Shown piece by piece: positions 8,342-15,963 of a stretch of DNA of 64,000 bases. The notes beneath the pieces were generated by a model that did no database searches, was not told the DNA's origin, and saw nothing but the letters and a program-made list of their open reading frames with translations. How positions within the stretch are numbered: position 1 is the first letter of the stretch; each line of letters begins with the position of its first letter. The position numbers and the translations under genes were made by a program. Source of the stretch: UBA940 sp031547885 (GTDB lineage: Bacteria; Bacteroidota; Bacteroidia; Bacteroidales; Rikenellaceae); NCBI GenBank assembly GCA_031547885.1, contig JAVBRO010000022.1:14967-78966 (forward strand), written 5' to 3'.

Positions 8342-9037
8342 ATGAAAATGAAAAGAGTAGTAGTTATAATAACACTTCTTATACTGTCAACAGTTGTATT
8401 GCTTGGAGGATTGTACGCCAGGAAGAAATTTTATGACCCCGGGCATCGCCTCGGTAAGGCAAAAAAAGAGGTCGGGAAACTAATAGATAATGATGAGATA
8501 CAAAATGGGGATTTGATTTTTCAGACTTCACTTTCGGCTCAGAGTAAGGCCATTCAATTGGCGACAAACTCAAAATATTCTCACTGCGGGATCATTTATA
8601 AGGAGAAAGAAAATTACTATGTTTTCGAGGCCGTTCAACCCGTCAAAATGACACCTTTGGATAAATGGATCGCGCGCGGGAAAAACGGGCATTATGTGAT
8701 CAAACGGTTGAAGAATGCCGATGAAGTCCTGACCGACGAAGCGATAAGAAAAATGAAACAGGTCGGAGAATCGTTTGAAGGCAAAGACTACGATCTGACT
8801 TTTGAATGGAGCGATGATAAAATTTATTGTTCCGAATTGATCTGGAAAATTTATCAGCGTGCGACAGGACTGGAAGTCGGTAAACTTGAAAGACTTGGCG
8901 ACTACGATCTGACAAGCGAGGCGGTAAAGGCAAAAATGCAGGAACGATATGGTGATAAGATCCCGGTGAATGAAATTGTAATTTCCCCTGCGGCGATATT
9001 TGACAGTGAACTTTTGGAAACAGTGAGAACGAAATAA
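8342..9037 (+). CDS. YiiX/YebB-like NlpC/P60-type cysteine hydrolase
   Basis: 231 residues with an N-terminal hydrophobic anchor or signal (about 4-24). The permuted papain-like fold of the YiiX/YebB (DUF830) family is indicated by three blocks: GDLIFQTSLSAQSKAIQLAT at about 56-75, SKYSHCGIIYKE with the catalytic His, and KIYCSELIWKIYQ with the catalytic Cys. Family members hydrolyse amide or ester bonds in peptidoglycan- or lipid-like substrates at the envelope; the exact substrate is unknown. The sequence is visibly more AT-rich and lysine-rich than its neighbours. The alternative start at the second ATG (8348) would remove two residues only. A short GCCGG-CCGGC hairpin follows the stop. 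Confidence 0.8.
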   Translation: MKMKRVVVIITLLILSTVVLLGGLYARKKFYDPGHRLGKAKKEVGKLIDNDEIQNGDLIFQTSLSAQSKAIQLATNSKYSHCGIIYKEKENYYVFEAVQPVKMTPLDKWIARGKNGHYVIKRLKNADEVLTDEAIRKMKQVGESFEGKDYDLTFEWSDDKIYCSELIWKIYQRATGLEVGKLERLGDYDLTSEAVKAKMQERYGDKIPVNEIVISPAAIFDSELLETVRTK

Positions 9038-9071
9038 TCAGTGATATAATGCCGGCCATCACCGGCGTAAG

Positions 9072-9085
9072 TAAAGAGTGAAGAG
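9072..9085. repeat. Heptamer tandem repeat (TAAAGAG/TGAAGAG)
   Basis: Two near-identical 7-mers lie in the spacer after the YiiX-like gene. Confidence 0.45.
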
Positions 9086-9125
9086 CGAAAAAGAATCAAC
9101 AGAATCCACCGTCGGCATCCTGGCT

Positions 9126-9206
9126 GTCATTCCGAGCGAGGGCGATGTAAAGACCTGATGCGGGAGATGAGGCGCCATCGCCCGACGAGGAAACTACCTT
9201 ATAATT
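9126..9206. repeat. Dispersed palindromic repeat, family B (GTCATTCCGAGCGAG...CGACGAGGAAACTAC)
   Basis: The element contains the internal hairpin GGGCGATG (9140-9147) with CATCGCCC (9176-9183). It shares its opening and its ACGAGG-AACTAC end with the element at 29372-29551. Confidence 0.65.
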
Positions 9207-9243
9207 AGGCCAACAAAGGCGGGTGTTATAACAAAAGATAAAA

Positions 9244-9277
9244 AACAAAGATGCGGGTTTCGGCCTGCATCTTTGTT
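9244..9277 (-). terminator. Terminator of the mutS2-murF/alr-rsmI-like operon
   Basis: A 14-bp stem with one mismatch, AACAAAGATGCGGG (9244-9257) with CCTGCATCTTTGTT (9264-9277), is followed on the minus strand by a T-run. Its upstream arm reaches into the stop codon of the methyltransferase gene. Confidence 0.85.
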
Positions 9278-9981
9278 TATCCGATAATAAATATCGCCGG
9301 TCGTTTGTGGAGTTCGGGTGCGGGACGGCGGCGCCAATCGGCGGCGGAGAGCGTCAGTATAAATTCTTCCGGACCGGAAATATCGACGGCCACGGTCAGC
9401 CGTGTTCCGGGGTCGCACGACGCTATGAACTCCTCGAAAAGTTTCCCGTTGCGGTAAGGCGTCTCTATGAATATCTGCGCCTGGTTCTCGGTGCGGGCGC
9501 GGCGCTCGAAATGCTTTATAGCCCGCGAACGTTCGGGCGGTTTGACGGGCAGGTAGCCGTTGAAAGCGAACGACTGGCCGTTGAGTCCAGACGCCATCAG
9601 CGCCATCAGTATCGACGATGGACCTACGAGCGGGACTACGCGGACGCCATTGCGGTGCGCCGCCGCGACTATATCGCTGCCCGGGTCGGCCACGGCCGGA
9701 ACACCCGCCTCCGATATCACTCCGGCGCTGCGGCCGTTCACTACGGGCGCGAGCATGGCCTCGATATCCGACGCCGGCGTATGTTCGTTGAGTTCTGCGA
9801 ATTCGAGCCTCTCGATCGGCCCCATTCCGGCTTTCGACAGGAAACGGCGGGCGGTGCGGACCTCCTCGACGATGAAATAGTCGAGCGTGCGCATCACCTC
9901 GAAATTGTGCGCCGGAAGCACCTCCTCGGGTGCGGTTTCGCCTATGGGGCAGGGGAGTAGATATATAGTTCCTTTGGTCAT
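9277..9981 (-). CDS. RsmI-like tetrapyrrole-methylase-fold SAM methyltransferase
   Basis: 234 residues from the ATG at 9981, which overlaps the stop of the murF/alr gene by one base (TGATG); the GTG just before it is an alternative. The N-terminal block GTIYLLPCPIGET is the first element of the RsmI/CbiF-like fold. EAGVPAVADPGSDIVAAAHRNG is the hallmark loop of 16S rRNA cytidine-1402 2'-O-methyltransferase RsmI. VVPLVGPSSILMALMASGLNGQ follows. The protein is shorter than classical RsmI and belongs to the Bacteroidota SAM-dependent methyltransferase branch. Its substrate is likely rRNA but unproven. It is the last gene of the mutS2 operon. Confidence 0.8.
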   Translation of the reverse strand: MTKGTIYLLPCPIGETAPEEVLPAHNFEVMRTLDYFIVEEVRTARRFLSKAGMGPIERLEFAELNEHTPASDIEAMLAPVVNGRSAGVISEAGVPAVADPGSDIVAAAHRNGVRVVPLVGPSSILMALMASGLNGQSFAFNGYLPVKPPERSRAIKHFERRARTENQAQIFIETPYRNGKLFEEFIASCDPGTRLTVAVDISGPEEFILTLSAADWRRRPAPELHKRPAIFIIG

Positions 9982-12335
9982 CACTCTTTAGTATAAATGC
10001 GTTTCACGCGCGCAGAAACCGAAGTCAGCACCTCGTAGGGGATTGTCCCGAGGACGCGCGCCATATCTTCGACAGTGTTTCCCGGAACGGCGGAAAATAT
10101 CACAACCTCGTCGCCGACGCGCACGTCCGGAATATCGGTTACATCGACCATGCAGCTGTCCATGCAGACGTTGCCCACGATGGGGGCGGGCCGTCCATGC
10201 ACCAGCACCGACCAGTTGCCGCAGCCGAGATGGCGGTTCAGTCCGTCTGCATAGCCTATCGGAATGGTGGCGATGCGCGACTCACGACCCAATACCCCGC
10301 GCCGGTTGTAACCCACGGTGTCGTTCTGCGGATGCTCTGCGATATTCACGATGCTGGTCTTTAGAGATGCGGCTTTCTGCGCACCCTCCATGCCGACGCC
10401 GTAAAGCCCGATGCCGAGGCGAACCATGTCGAAATGCGACTCGGGAAAACGTTCGGCTCCTTTTGTATTGGCAAGATGGCGGCGGACGGGATAGGGCAGT
10501 GCGGCTGTTACCGCGCGGCTCATACGGTCGAAATCGGCTATCTGGCGGCGCGTGAAGTCATCTTCGGCGGGGTCGTCGGCCGCCGCAAGGTGCGAGAAAA
10601 CGGTACTGACGCGGGCGTAGCGCGAGGTTCCGGCCAGCGCGTCGTTCAACCGATCTATGTCTTTTTCGCCGAAACCCAGGCGGTGCATTCCCGTGTCGAG
10701 TTTGATGTGGATGGGGTAGTGTTGTTCGCCGTGGCGTTTCAGAAGCGTTGTGAAATCGCCCAGCGAAATGAAGTTGTATATTTCGGGTTCGAGCCTGTGG
10801 CGGATCATCAGTTCGAAGCTGTCGGCGTCGGCGTTCAGCACCACGATCGGCATGGTGATCCCGCTTTCGCGCAGGAGCACCCCCTCGTCGGCGAACGCCA
10901 CGGCAAGGTAATCCACGCCCTGCTGCTGGAGCGTGTTGGCTATCTCGAACGAGCCGTGCCCGTAGGCCGAGGCCTTTATCATCGGCATCACGCCCACGCC
11001 CGGCTCGAGGCGCGAACGGCACAGGCGCAGGTTGTGGATCATGGCGTCGAGGTCGATCTCCATAACCGTCGTGTGGCTTTTGCGTTCGAGCGCGTGGCTG
11101 ATGCGGTCAAACTGCATCCGTGCGCCCCCTTTGATGAGAATGGCCCGGCCGGTGAGTTCCGCCGATGTGACCGAGCGCAGGAAATCGTCGGCCGACTCCC
11201 GGAACGAACTCCCCGCGCCGAACATCGCCGAGTGCGCCGCCATATGCGGACCTATCCCGACGAAGCGGCGCACTCCGGCGGCTTTGACGAGTTCCGCGGC
11301 GCGCCGGTAAGCGGCCTGTTCCCCGCCTGCCGCAACAGCCATATCGGCCATTACGACCATCTTCGGGCGTTTTCCCGCGGCGCGCCCGAGGTAATCCAGC
11401 GCGATGGCGAGCGAGTTGATGTCCGAATTATATGTGTCGTTGATAATGACGGAGTTGTAAAGCCCCTCCTTGACTTCGAGCCGCATCGCGACAGGCTGCA
11501 AAGTCTCGGCGGCGCTTTGCGGAACGTCGTACCCCTCCGTGCGCCAGAAACACAGGGCGAGCGAAGCGTTGCGGCGGGTGAAATCGTCCTGCCCGCCGAC
11601 GGTCCCCGCAGCGTCGGTCAGCCGCGCCTGCGGATACTTCTTGCGCAATGCGGGGCCTATTTCGGGGCATTCGCTGTCGTATATTATGACGGGACAACCG
11701 CGGAAAAGCCCCAGTTTCTCATACAACAGATCTTTCTGCGATACGAAATTCTCGACGTGCGCCCGGCCTATGGCAGTGATGATGCCTATGTCGGGACGGA
11801 TGATCTCGCGCAGGGCGGCCATTTCGCCGGGTTCTGAAATCCCCGCCTCGATCACGGCGTAATCCTCATCTCCCGCAATCATCAGCACCGAAAGCGGCAC
11901 ACCGATCTGTGAATTATAGCTCTTCGGACTGCGGAAGATATTCACTCCCGCGGGCGTGAGTTGAGCGATCCACTCCTTGACTATGGTCTTGCCGTAGCTG
12001 CCCGTAATGCCCACTACCTTGCCTTTGAACTGCCTGCGGTGGTATGCGGCGAGCGCCTGCAAGGCCTTTAAGGTATCGCCGGTTTTTACGAATCCCGCTT
12101 CGGGGAATCCCGCCGTGTCAAAATCCTGCGCGACGATGAACCCCCTGACCCCGCGTGCGTAGAGTTCGCCTATGTAGGCGTGTCCGTCGCGGCTGGCGGT
12201 GCGAATGGCGACGAAAAGCGTCTCTTCGCCCACCGGAAAAGTCCTGCTGTCGACGATGACGCGCTCCACAGTCCGGTCCGCGCCGGAAAACTTTCCGCTG
12301 CAAATCTCGGTTATTTTGCTTAATAAATATCTCAT
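9981..12335 (-). CDS. murF-alr: Bifunctional UDP-MurNAc-tripeptide:D-Ala-D-Ala ligase / alanine racemase
   Basis: 784 residues in two fused enzymes. Residues 1-415 are MurF, with the ATP loop GITGSYGKT at 109-117, FRSPKSYNSQIGVP at 134-147 and INDTYNSDINS at 298-308. Residues 423-784 are a fold-type III alanine racemase, with PLP lysine K454 (MIKASAYGHGS), LDTGMHRLGF, the DMVRLGIGLYGV block and catalytic Y675 (VGYNRRG). The racemase makes D-Ala and the ligase adds D-Ala-D-Ala to the peptidoglycan precursor, so the fusion joins two steps of one pathway. This fusion is typical of Bacteroidota. The start lies inside a heptamer array that occupies the whole 27-base gap to mutS2. Confidence 0.95.
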   Translation of the reverse strand: MRYLLSKITEICSGKFSGADRTVERVIVDSRTFPVGEETLFVAIRTASRDGHAYIGELYARGVRGFIVAQDFDTAGFPEAGFVKTGDTLKALQALAAYHRRQFKGKVVGITGSYGKTIVKEWIAQLTPAGVNIFRSPKSYNSQIGVPLSVLMIAGDEDYAVIEAGISEPGEMAALREIIRPDIGIITAIGRAHVENFVSQKDLLYEKLGLFRGCPVIIYDSECPEIGPALRKKYPQARLTDAAGTVGGQDDFTRRNASLALCFWRTEGYDVPQSAAETLQPVAMRLEVKEGLYNSVIINDTYNSDINSLAIALDYLGRAAGKRPKMVVMADMAVAAGGEQAAYRRAAELVKAAGVRRFVGIGPHMAAHSAMFGAGSSFRESADDFLRSVTSAELTGRAILIKGGARMQFDRISHALERKSHTTVMEIDLDAMIHNLRLCRSRLEPGVGVMPMIKASAYGHGSFEIANTLQQQGVDYLAVAFADEGVLLRESGITMPIVVLNADADSFELMIRHRLEPEIYNFISLGDFTTLLKRHGEQHYPIHIKLDTGMHRLGFGEKDIDRLNDALAGTSRYARVSTVFSHLAAADDPAEDDFTRRQIADFDRMSRAVTAALPYPVRRHLANTKGAERFPESHFDMVRLGIGLYGVGMEGAQKAASLKTSIVNIAEHPQNDTVGYNRRGVLGRESRIATIPIGYADGLNRHLGCGNWSVLVHGRPAPIVGNVCMDSCMVDVTDIPDVRVGDEVVIFSAVPGNTVEDMARVLGTIPYEVLTSVSARVKRIYTKE

Positions 12336-12361
12336 TCGTAATTCGTAATTTGTAATTCGTA
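12334..12361. repeat. Heptamer tandem repeat (ATTCGTA)x4 upstream of murF-alr
   Basis: Four copies of ATTCGTA, one with a single change, overlap the start codon of murF-alr (12333-12335) and fill the gap to the mutS2 stop. The ribosome-binding region of murF-alr is therefore entirely repeat. Confidence 0.85.
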
Positions 12362-12362
12362 A

Positions 12363-14852
12363 TTACTGTTTGAAGGTTACGATCGTCAAACCCGCCCCTC
12401 CGCGGTCGGCGTGGTCGTCCAGGGCGCTTTCGACGGCCGGAATCGATTTGAGGTAGCGGCGGATCTCCTGTTTCAGCGCACCGGTGCCTTTGCCGTGGAG
12501 TATCGTGACGCTGTTTACACCGATCATCAGCGCGTTGTCGATAAAATCCTCGACCTCTTCGATGGCTTCTGTGGGGCGCAATCCGCGCACGTCGACCCTC
12601 GGTGAGAAGTTCAGTTTGCGGTCCGATATGTCGCTGCTCATATTGACGCGCGCGGTCACGGGACGGGTCGCGGTTTTGTATTCGCCCGAGGAAATAACCT
12701 CGAGCCGCTCCTTTGCGACGATCGAAAGTATATGCCCGAACGCCACGGTCGCCTTGTTGCCCTTGACCTCGGTCACTTCGCCCACGGTGTCCTGCCCCTT
12801 GATCCGCACCTTTACACCAGGTTCGACCTCTTTAGGTTTTGGTGCGGGCTTGGCTTTCTCCTCTTTTTTCTGCTGTGCCTTGCGTTCTGCGCGGTTCTGC
12901 TGTCGGCGCAGGATACGCTCCATCTCGGCGTCGATCTGCTGCTGTTTTTCAGCCTCGGCCTCGGCCGGAATTTCGAGTGTCTCGCGGAAATCGTCCATCT
13001 CGCGGCGGGCGAGGCGCGTGAGTTCCTTGTCGGCTTGCGATTCCTTGATGGTGCGGATGGTGTTCTCTATCTGCTTATTGGCCTCTGTGACGAGCGCCTT
13101 CGCTTCGTCCTTCGCTTTTTTGATTATCTCGCCGCGTTCGGCCTTGATGGCGGCCAGGCGCTGTGCGTAATCGGCCTCCAACTCTTCGACTTTTTTATCC
13201 GTCAGGCGTATCTTGTCGCGCTTGGTCTCCCAGTATCGGCGGTCGCGTGCGATCTCGCGCAGTTGACGTTCGAGGTTGATATGGTCGCTTCCGGCCTTTT
13301 CGCCCGCCGAACGGATTATCTCCTCGGGCAGTCCGATCTTGCGCGCGATCTCGACGGCGAACGAACTCCCCGGCTTGCCCCTTTCGAGGCGGAAAAGCGG
13401 CCGGATCGCCTGCACGTCGAACGACATCGAGCCGTTGATGACCCCCTCGTTGTTCGACGCAAAGTATTTTATGTTGGAGTAGTGGGTCGTGATGACGCCG
13501 TAGCACCCCTTCTCTACAAATTTTTCGAGCACCGACTCGGCGATCGCACCCCCGATGACAGGGTCCGTGCCCGAGCCGAATTCGTCTATGAAGACCATCG
13601 AACGGCTGTCGGCTCCCTGCAGCATCTGCCTCATATTCAGCAGGTGGGAGCTGTATGTGCTCAGGTCGTTGTCGATGCTCTGTTCGTCGCCGATGTCGAT
13701 GAAGAGCGAGTCGAACAGCGGCATTTCCGAATTCTCGAGCGCCGGGACCGGGAACCCGCACTGGAACATATACTGCAGCAGCGCCACGGTTTTGAGGCAC
13801 ACCGATTTACCGCCCGCGTTCGGCCCCGAAATGACCATGATCCTCTCGGCGGGAGAAAGCGACATATCGAGCGGGATAAGTTCCTTTTTCTCGCGTTTCA
13901 GCGTTTGCGCCAGCAGCGGATGCCTCGCCTGACGCAGCATCAGCCTGCCGTCATCCGAAACGATCGGTTTGACGGCGTCGTTCGCGACCGCCCAGCGGGC
14001 CTTTGCGCGGATAAGATCTATTCCGGTGAGATATTCGCCCGAGGCCGCGATGCCGTCGAGGTCGGGACGGATCGAGTCGGTGAATTCGGTAAGAATACGG
14101 ACTATCTCGCGCCGCTCGTCGTACTCCAACTCCTTGAGTTCGTTGTTGATCTCTACGATTTCGACCGGCTCGATGTAGAAGGTTTTTCCGCTGCCCGATT
14201 CGTCGTGAATGAAACCCGGCAGCTTCTTCTTGTTCATCGCCGCGACCGGGATCACGGTACGTCCGTCGCGGATCGAGAGCGTCGCGTCGGCATCGACTAT
14301 GCCAGAACTTTGCGCCCGCGAGAGTATCTGCTGCATCTTTTTCGACACTTCGCCCTCGCGAGACCGGATCGTCCGGCGGATGCTGAACAGCTCGGCCGAG
14401 GCGTTGTCCTTTATCTTGCCGTAGCGGTCGATGAGCGAGTCTATATGTCCCGTGATGGCCGGAAAACCCTCGATGCCCGCGCTCATTGCCGCGAGACGCG
14501 GGTACTGCTGTGCCGGACGCGCCGCCAGGAACGCCAGCACCTCACCGACCGATGTCAGCGCGCGGTGCAGGGTGCGTATCTCTTCGACTTCCAGGAACGC
14601 ACCCTCGATGCGTGCCTTTTTAACTATACGTTCGGTATCGGTGAATTCCCCTCCCGGGAAACCGCCTTCCATCAGCAGTATCGTGCGCAGTTCTTCGGCG
14701 AGTCCCAGCCGGAGTTCTATCTCGGGAGCGGAGGTCGAAAAAGTTTCGGCCGCCAGGCGTTCGCGGGCGGCCGAAGTGGTGCACAGTTCTTCCACCTGCC
14801 TGCGGATCCGGTCGAAACCGACTTTCTGCTCGAAGTTGGAAGGATAGGTCAT
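12363..14852 (-). CDS. mutS2: MutS2 family ATPase/endonuclease
   Basis: 829 residues. The MutS-like ATPase core has Walker A GPNAGGKS at about 343-350, Walker B region FIDEFGSGTDP at 421-431, and an ITTHYSNIKY switch. A long charged coiled-coil/linker (about 520-680, rich in E, K and Q) follows. A C-terminal Smr nuclease domain (about 745-829) carries VDVRGLRPTEA and LHGKGTGAL. MutS2 acts on branched DNA and collided or stalled ribosomes rather than mismatch repair. It is the first gene of an operon with murF-alr and the RsmI-like methyltransferase, and a family A repeat lies upstream. Confidence 0.94.
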   Translation of the reverse strand: MTYPSNFEQKVGFDRIRRQVEELCTTSAARERLAAETFSTSAPEIELRLGLAEELRTILLMEGGFPGGEFTDTERIVKKARIEGAFLEVEEIRTLHRALTSVGEVLAFLAARPAQQYPRLAAMSAGIEGFPAITGHIDSLIDRYGKIKDNASAELFSIRRTIRSREGEVSKKMQQILSRAQSSGIVDADATLSIRDGRTVIPVAAMNKKKLPGFIHDESGSGKTFYIEPVEIVEINNELKELEYDERREIVRILTEFTDSIRPDLDGIAASGEYLTGIDLIRAKARWAVANDAVKPIVSDDGRLMLRQARHPLLAQTLKREKKELIPLDMSLSPAERIMVISGPNAGGKSVCLKTVALLQYMFQCGFPVPALENSEMPLFDSLFIDIGDEQSIDNDLSTYSSHLLNMRQMLQGADSRSMVFIDEFGSGTDPVIGGAIAESVLEKFVEKGCYGVITTHYSNIKYFASNNEGVINGSMSFDVQAIRPLFRLERGKPGSSFAVEIARKIGLPEEIIRSAGEKAGSDHINLERQLREIARDRRYWETKRDKIRLTDKKVEELEADYAQRLAAIKAERGEIIKKAKDEAKALVTEANKQIENTIRTIKESQADKELTRLARREMDDFRETLEIPAEAEAEKQQQIDAEMERILRRQQNRAERKAQQKKEEKAKPAPKPKEVEPGVKVRIKGQDTVGEVTEVKGNKATVAFGHILSIVAKERLEVISSGEYKTATRPVTARVNMSSDISDRKLNFSPRVDVRGLRPTEAIEEVEDFIDNALMIGVNSVTILHGKGTGALKQEIRRYLKSIPAVESALDDHADRGGAGLTIVTFKQ

Positions 14853-14878
14853 AACTTTTTGTGATTATCTTACAGCCT

Positions 14879-14981
14879 CGTCATTGCGAGGAGGTCGGAA
14901 CGCCGTCGGCGTTTTGAGCGACGAAGCAATCCAGTATATCTCTGGATTGCCGCGCTCCATTACATTCCGCTCGCAATGACG
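14879..14981. repeat. Full-length family A palindromic repeat with nested hairpins
   Basis: The outer arms CGTCATTGCGAG (14879-14890) and CTCGCAATGACG (14970-14981) are perfectly complementary. Inner arms GCAATCCAG (14926-14934) and CTGGATTGC (14942-14950) form a second stem. The element also contains the motif GTCGGAACGCCGTCGGCG (14894-14911), nearly the same as the 19-mer in argH and the c-di-AMP cyclase gene. Confidence 0.85.
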
Positions 14982-15009
14982 CTGTTTAGTAATTGCATTA
15001 CAAGAATAG

Positions 15010-15951
15010 TTATTTTTCTTTCTTCTTTTTATCCTTATCCTTTCCGCCGAAGAGCGAGAAGTGTACGTAGCGTTTCGGATTTTCTTTCAGGTCCGCGAGC
15101 AGCGCCGACAAGTTGCCCGAGGCATTCACCAGCGAGTCGTACAGCGCAGGGTCGCCGATCAGTTTGCCGGCCGAGCCTTCTTTTGAGGATATGCTCGACA
15201 GGAGTGTATTCAGGTGGCCGACGCTCACATCCAGGCCATCCACAATCCTTTTTATGTCGGCTTCGGCGAGCTGGTCCGATACTTCGTCGAAGTTGCCGAT
15301 GATGTTGTCGAACTTCGCGGCGTTATTCTTCAGCGTGCCTGTGAACTCGTTGAGGTCGAGTAGGATTTGTTTGAGCTTCCCTTCGGCAAGTGCGCCGGAA
15401 ACTTCGTTGATGTGATCCATCGTGCCTTTGATGTTCTCCGCATTATCCGCCAGTATGCTGTTTAGAGTGTTTGAGGTCGTTTCCAGAGAGCTCGACAGTG
15501 AATTGAAACGGCTGATGATATCATCGAGGCTCAGCGAGGCGAACTCCAGCAGGCCGCTTTCGGTTTCGGACGGTATCACCGCGTGTTTTTCGAAATAGCT
15601 GTCGGCGGTTCCGGGGAGCAGTTCGATGGCCATGCTGCCCATGATGCCGTTACTGAAAAGCTTCAGCCGCGAGTCGGTGGGTATCTTCATGCTTTTTTTG
15701 ATGTTTACCGTCACGAGCACCTGGCTGTGGTCTTTGGGATCTATGGTGATGCCGGTCACCGAACCGACCTTCACCCCGCGCAGCAGCACGGGAGAGGACG
15801 TCTGCAGTCCTTTGGTCTGGTCGTAGAGTGCGTAATACACCTTGTCCCCGCTGAAAAGGTCCTTGCCTTTCAGATAGTTGATACCGAAATATAGGCACAG
15901 CAGCATGGCAAGCGCATACAATCCTATTTTTACTTCGCGTTTGATCTTCAT
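15010..15951 (-). CDS. MlaD/MCE-domain lipid transport protein
   Basis: 313 residues. An N-terminal membrane helix (about 8-24) is followed by the MCE domain. That domain opens DKVYYALYDQTKGLQTSSPVLLRGVKVGSV and closes around NGIMGSMAIELLPGT (about 35-125). A long helical tail with heptad-like spacing (about 140-290) ends in a lysine-rich tip. MCE proteins bind phospholipid in the periplasm and feed an inner-membrane ABC permease; no mlaE/mlaF-type genes are adjacent, so the partner is elsewhere. It lies 12 bases after the amidase gene and is probably co-transcribed with it. Confidence 0.88.
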   Translation of the reverse strand: MKIKREVKIGLYALAMLLCLYFGINYLKGKDLFSGDKVYYALYDQTKGLQTSSPVLLRGVKVGSVTGITIDPKDHSQVLVTVNIKKSMKIPTDSRLKLFSNGIMGSMAIELLPGTADSYFEKHAVIPSETESGLLEFASLSLDDIISRFNSLSSSLETTSNTLNSILADNAENIKGTMDHINEVSGALAEGKLKQILLDLNEFTGTLKNNAAKFDNIIGNFDEVSDQLAEADIKRIVDGLDVSVGHLNTLLSSISSKEGSAGKLIGDPALYDSLVNASGNLSALLADLKENPKRYVHFSLFGGKDKDKKKKEK

Positions 15952-15963
15952 AATCGTTGGTTG

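Noticed and set aside
12732..14864. Long antisense open frame (about 710 codons) opposite mutS2
   Set aside because: The mutS2 frame has all family motifs; the opposite frame is a by-product of high-GC codon usage.
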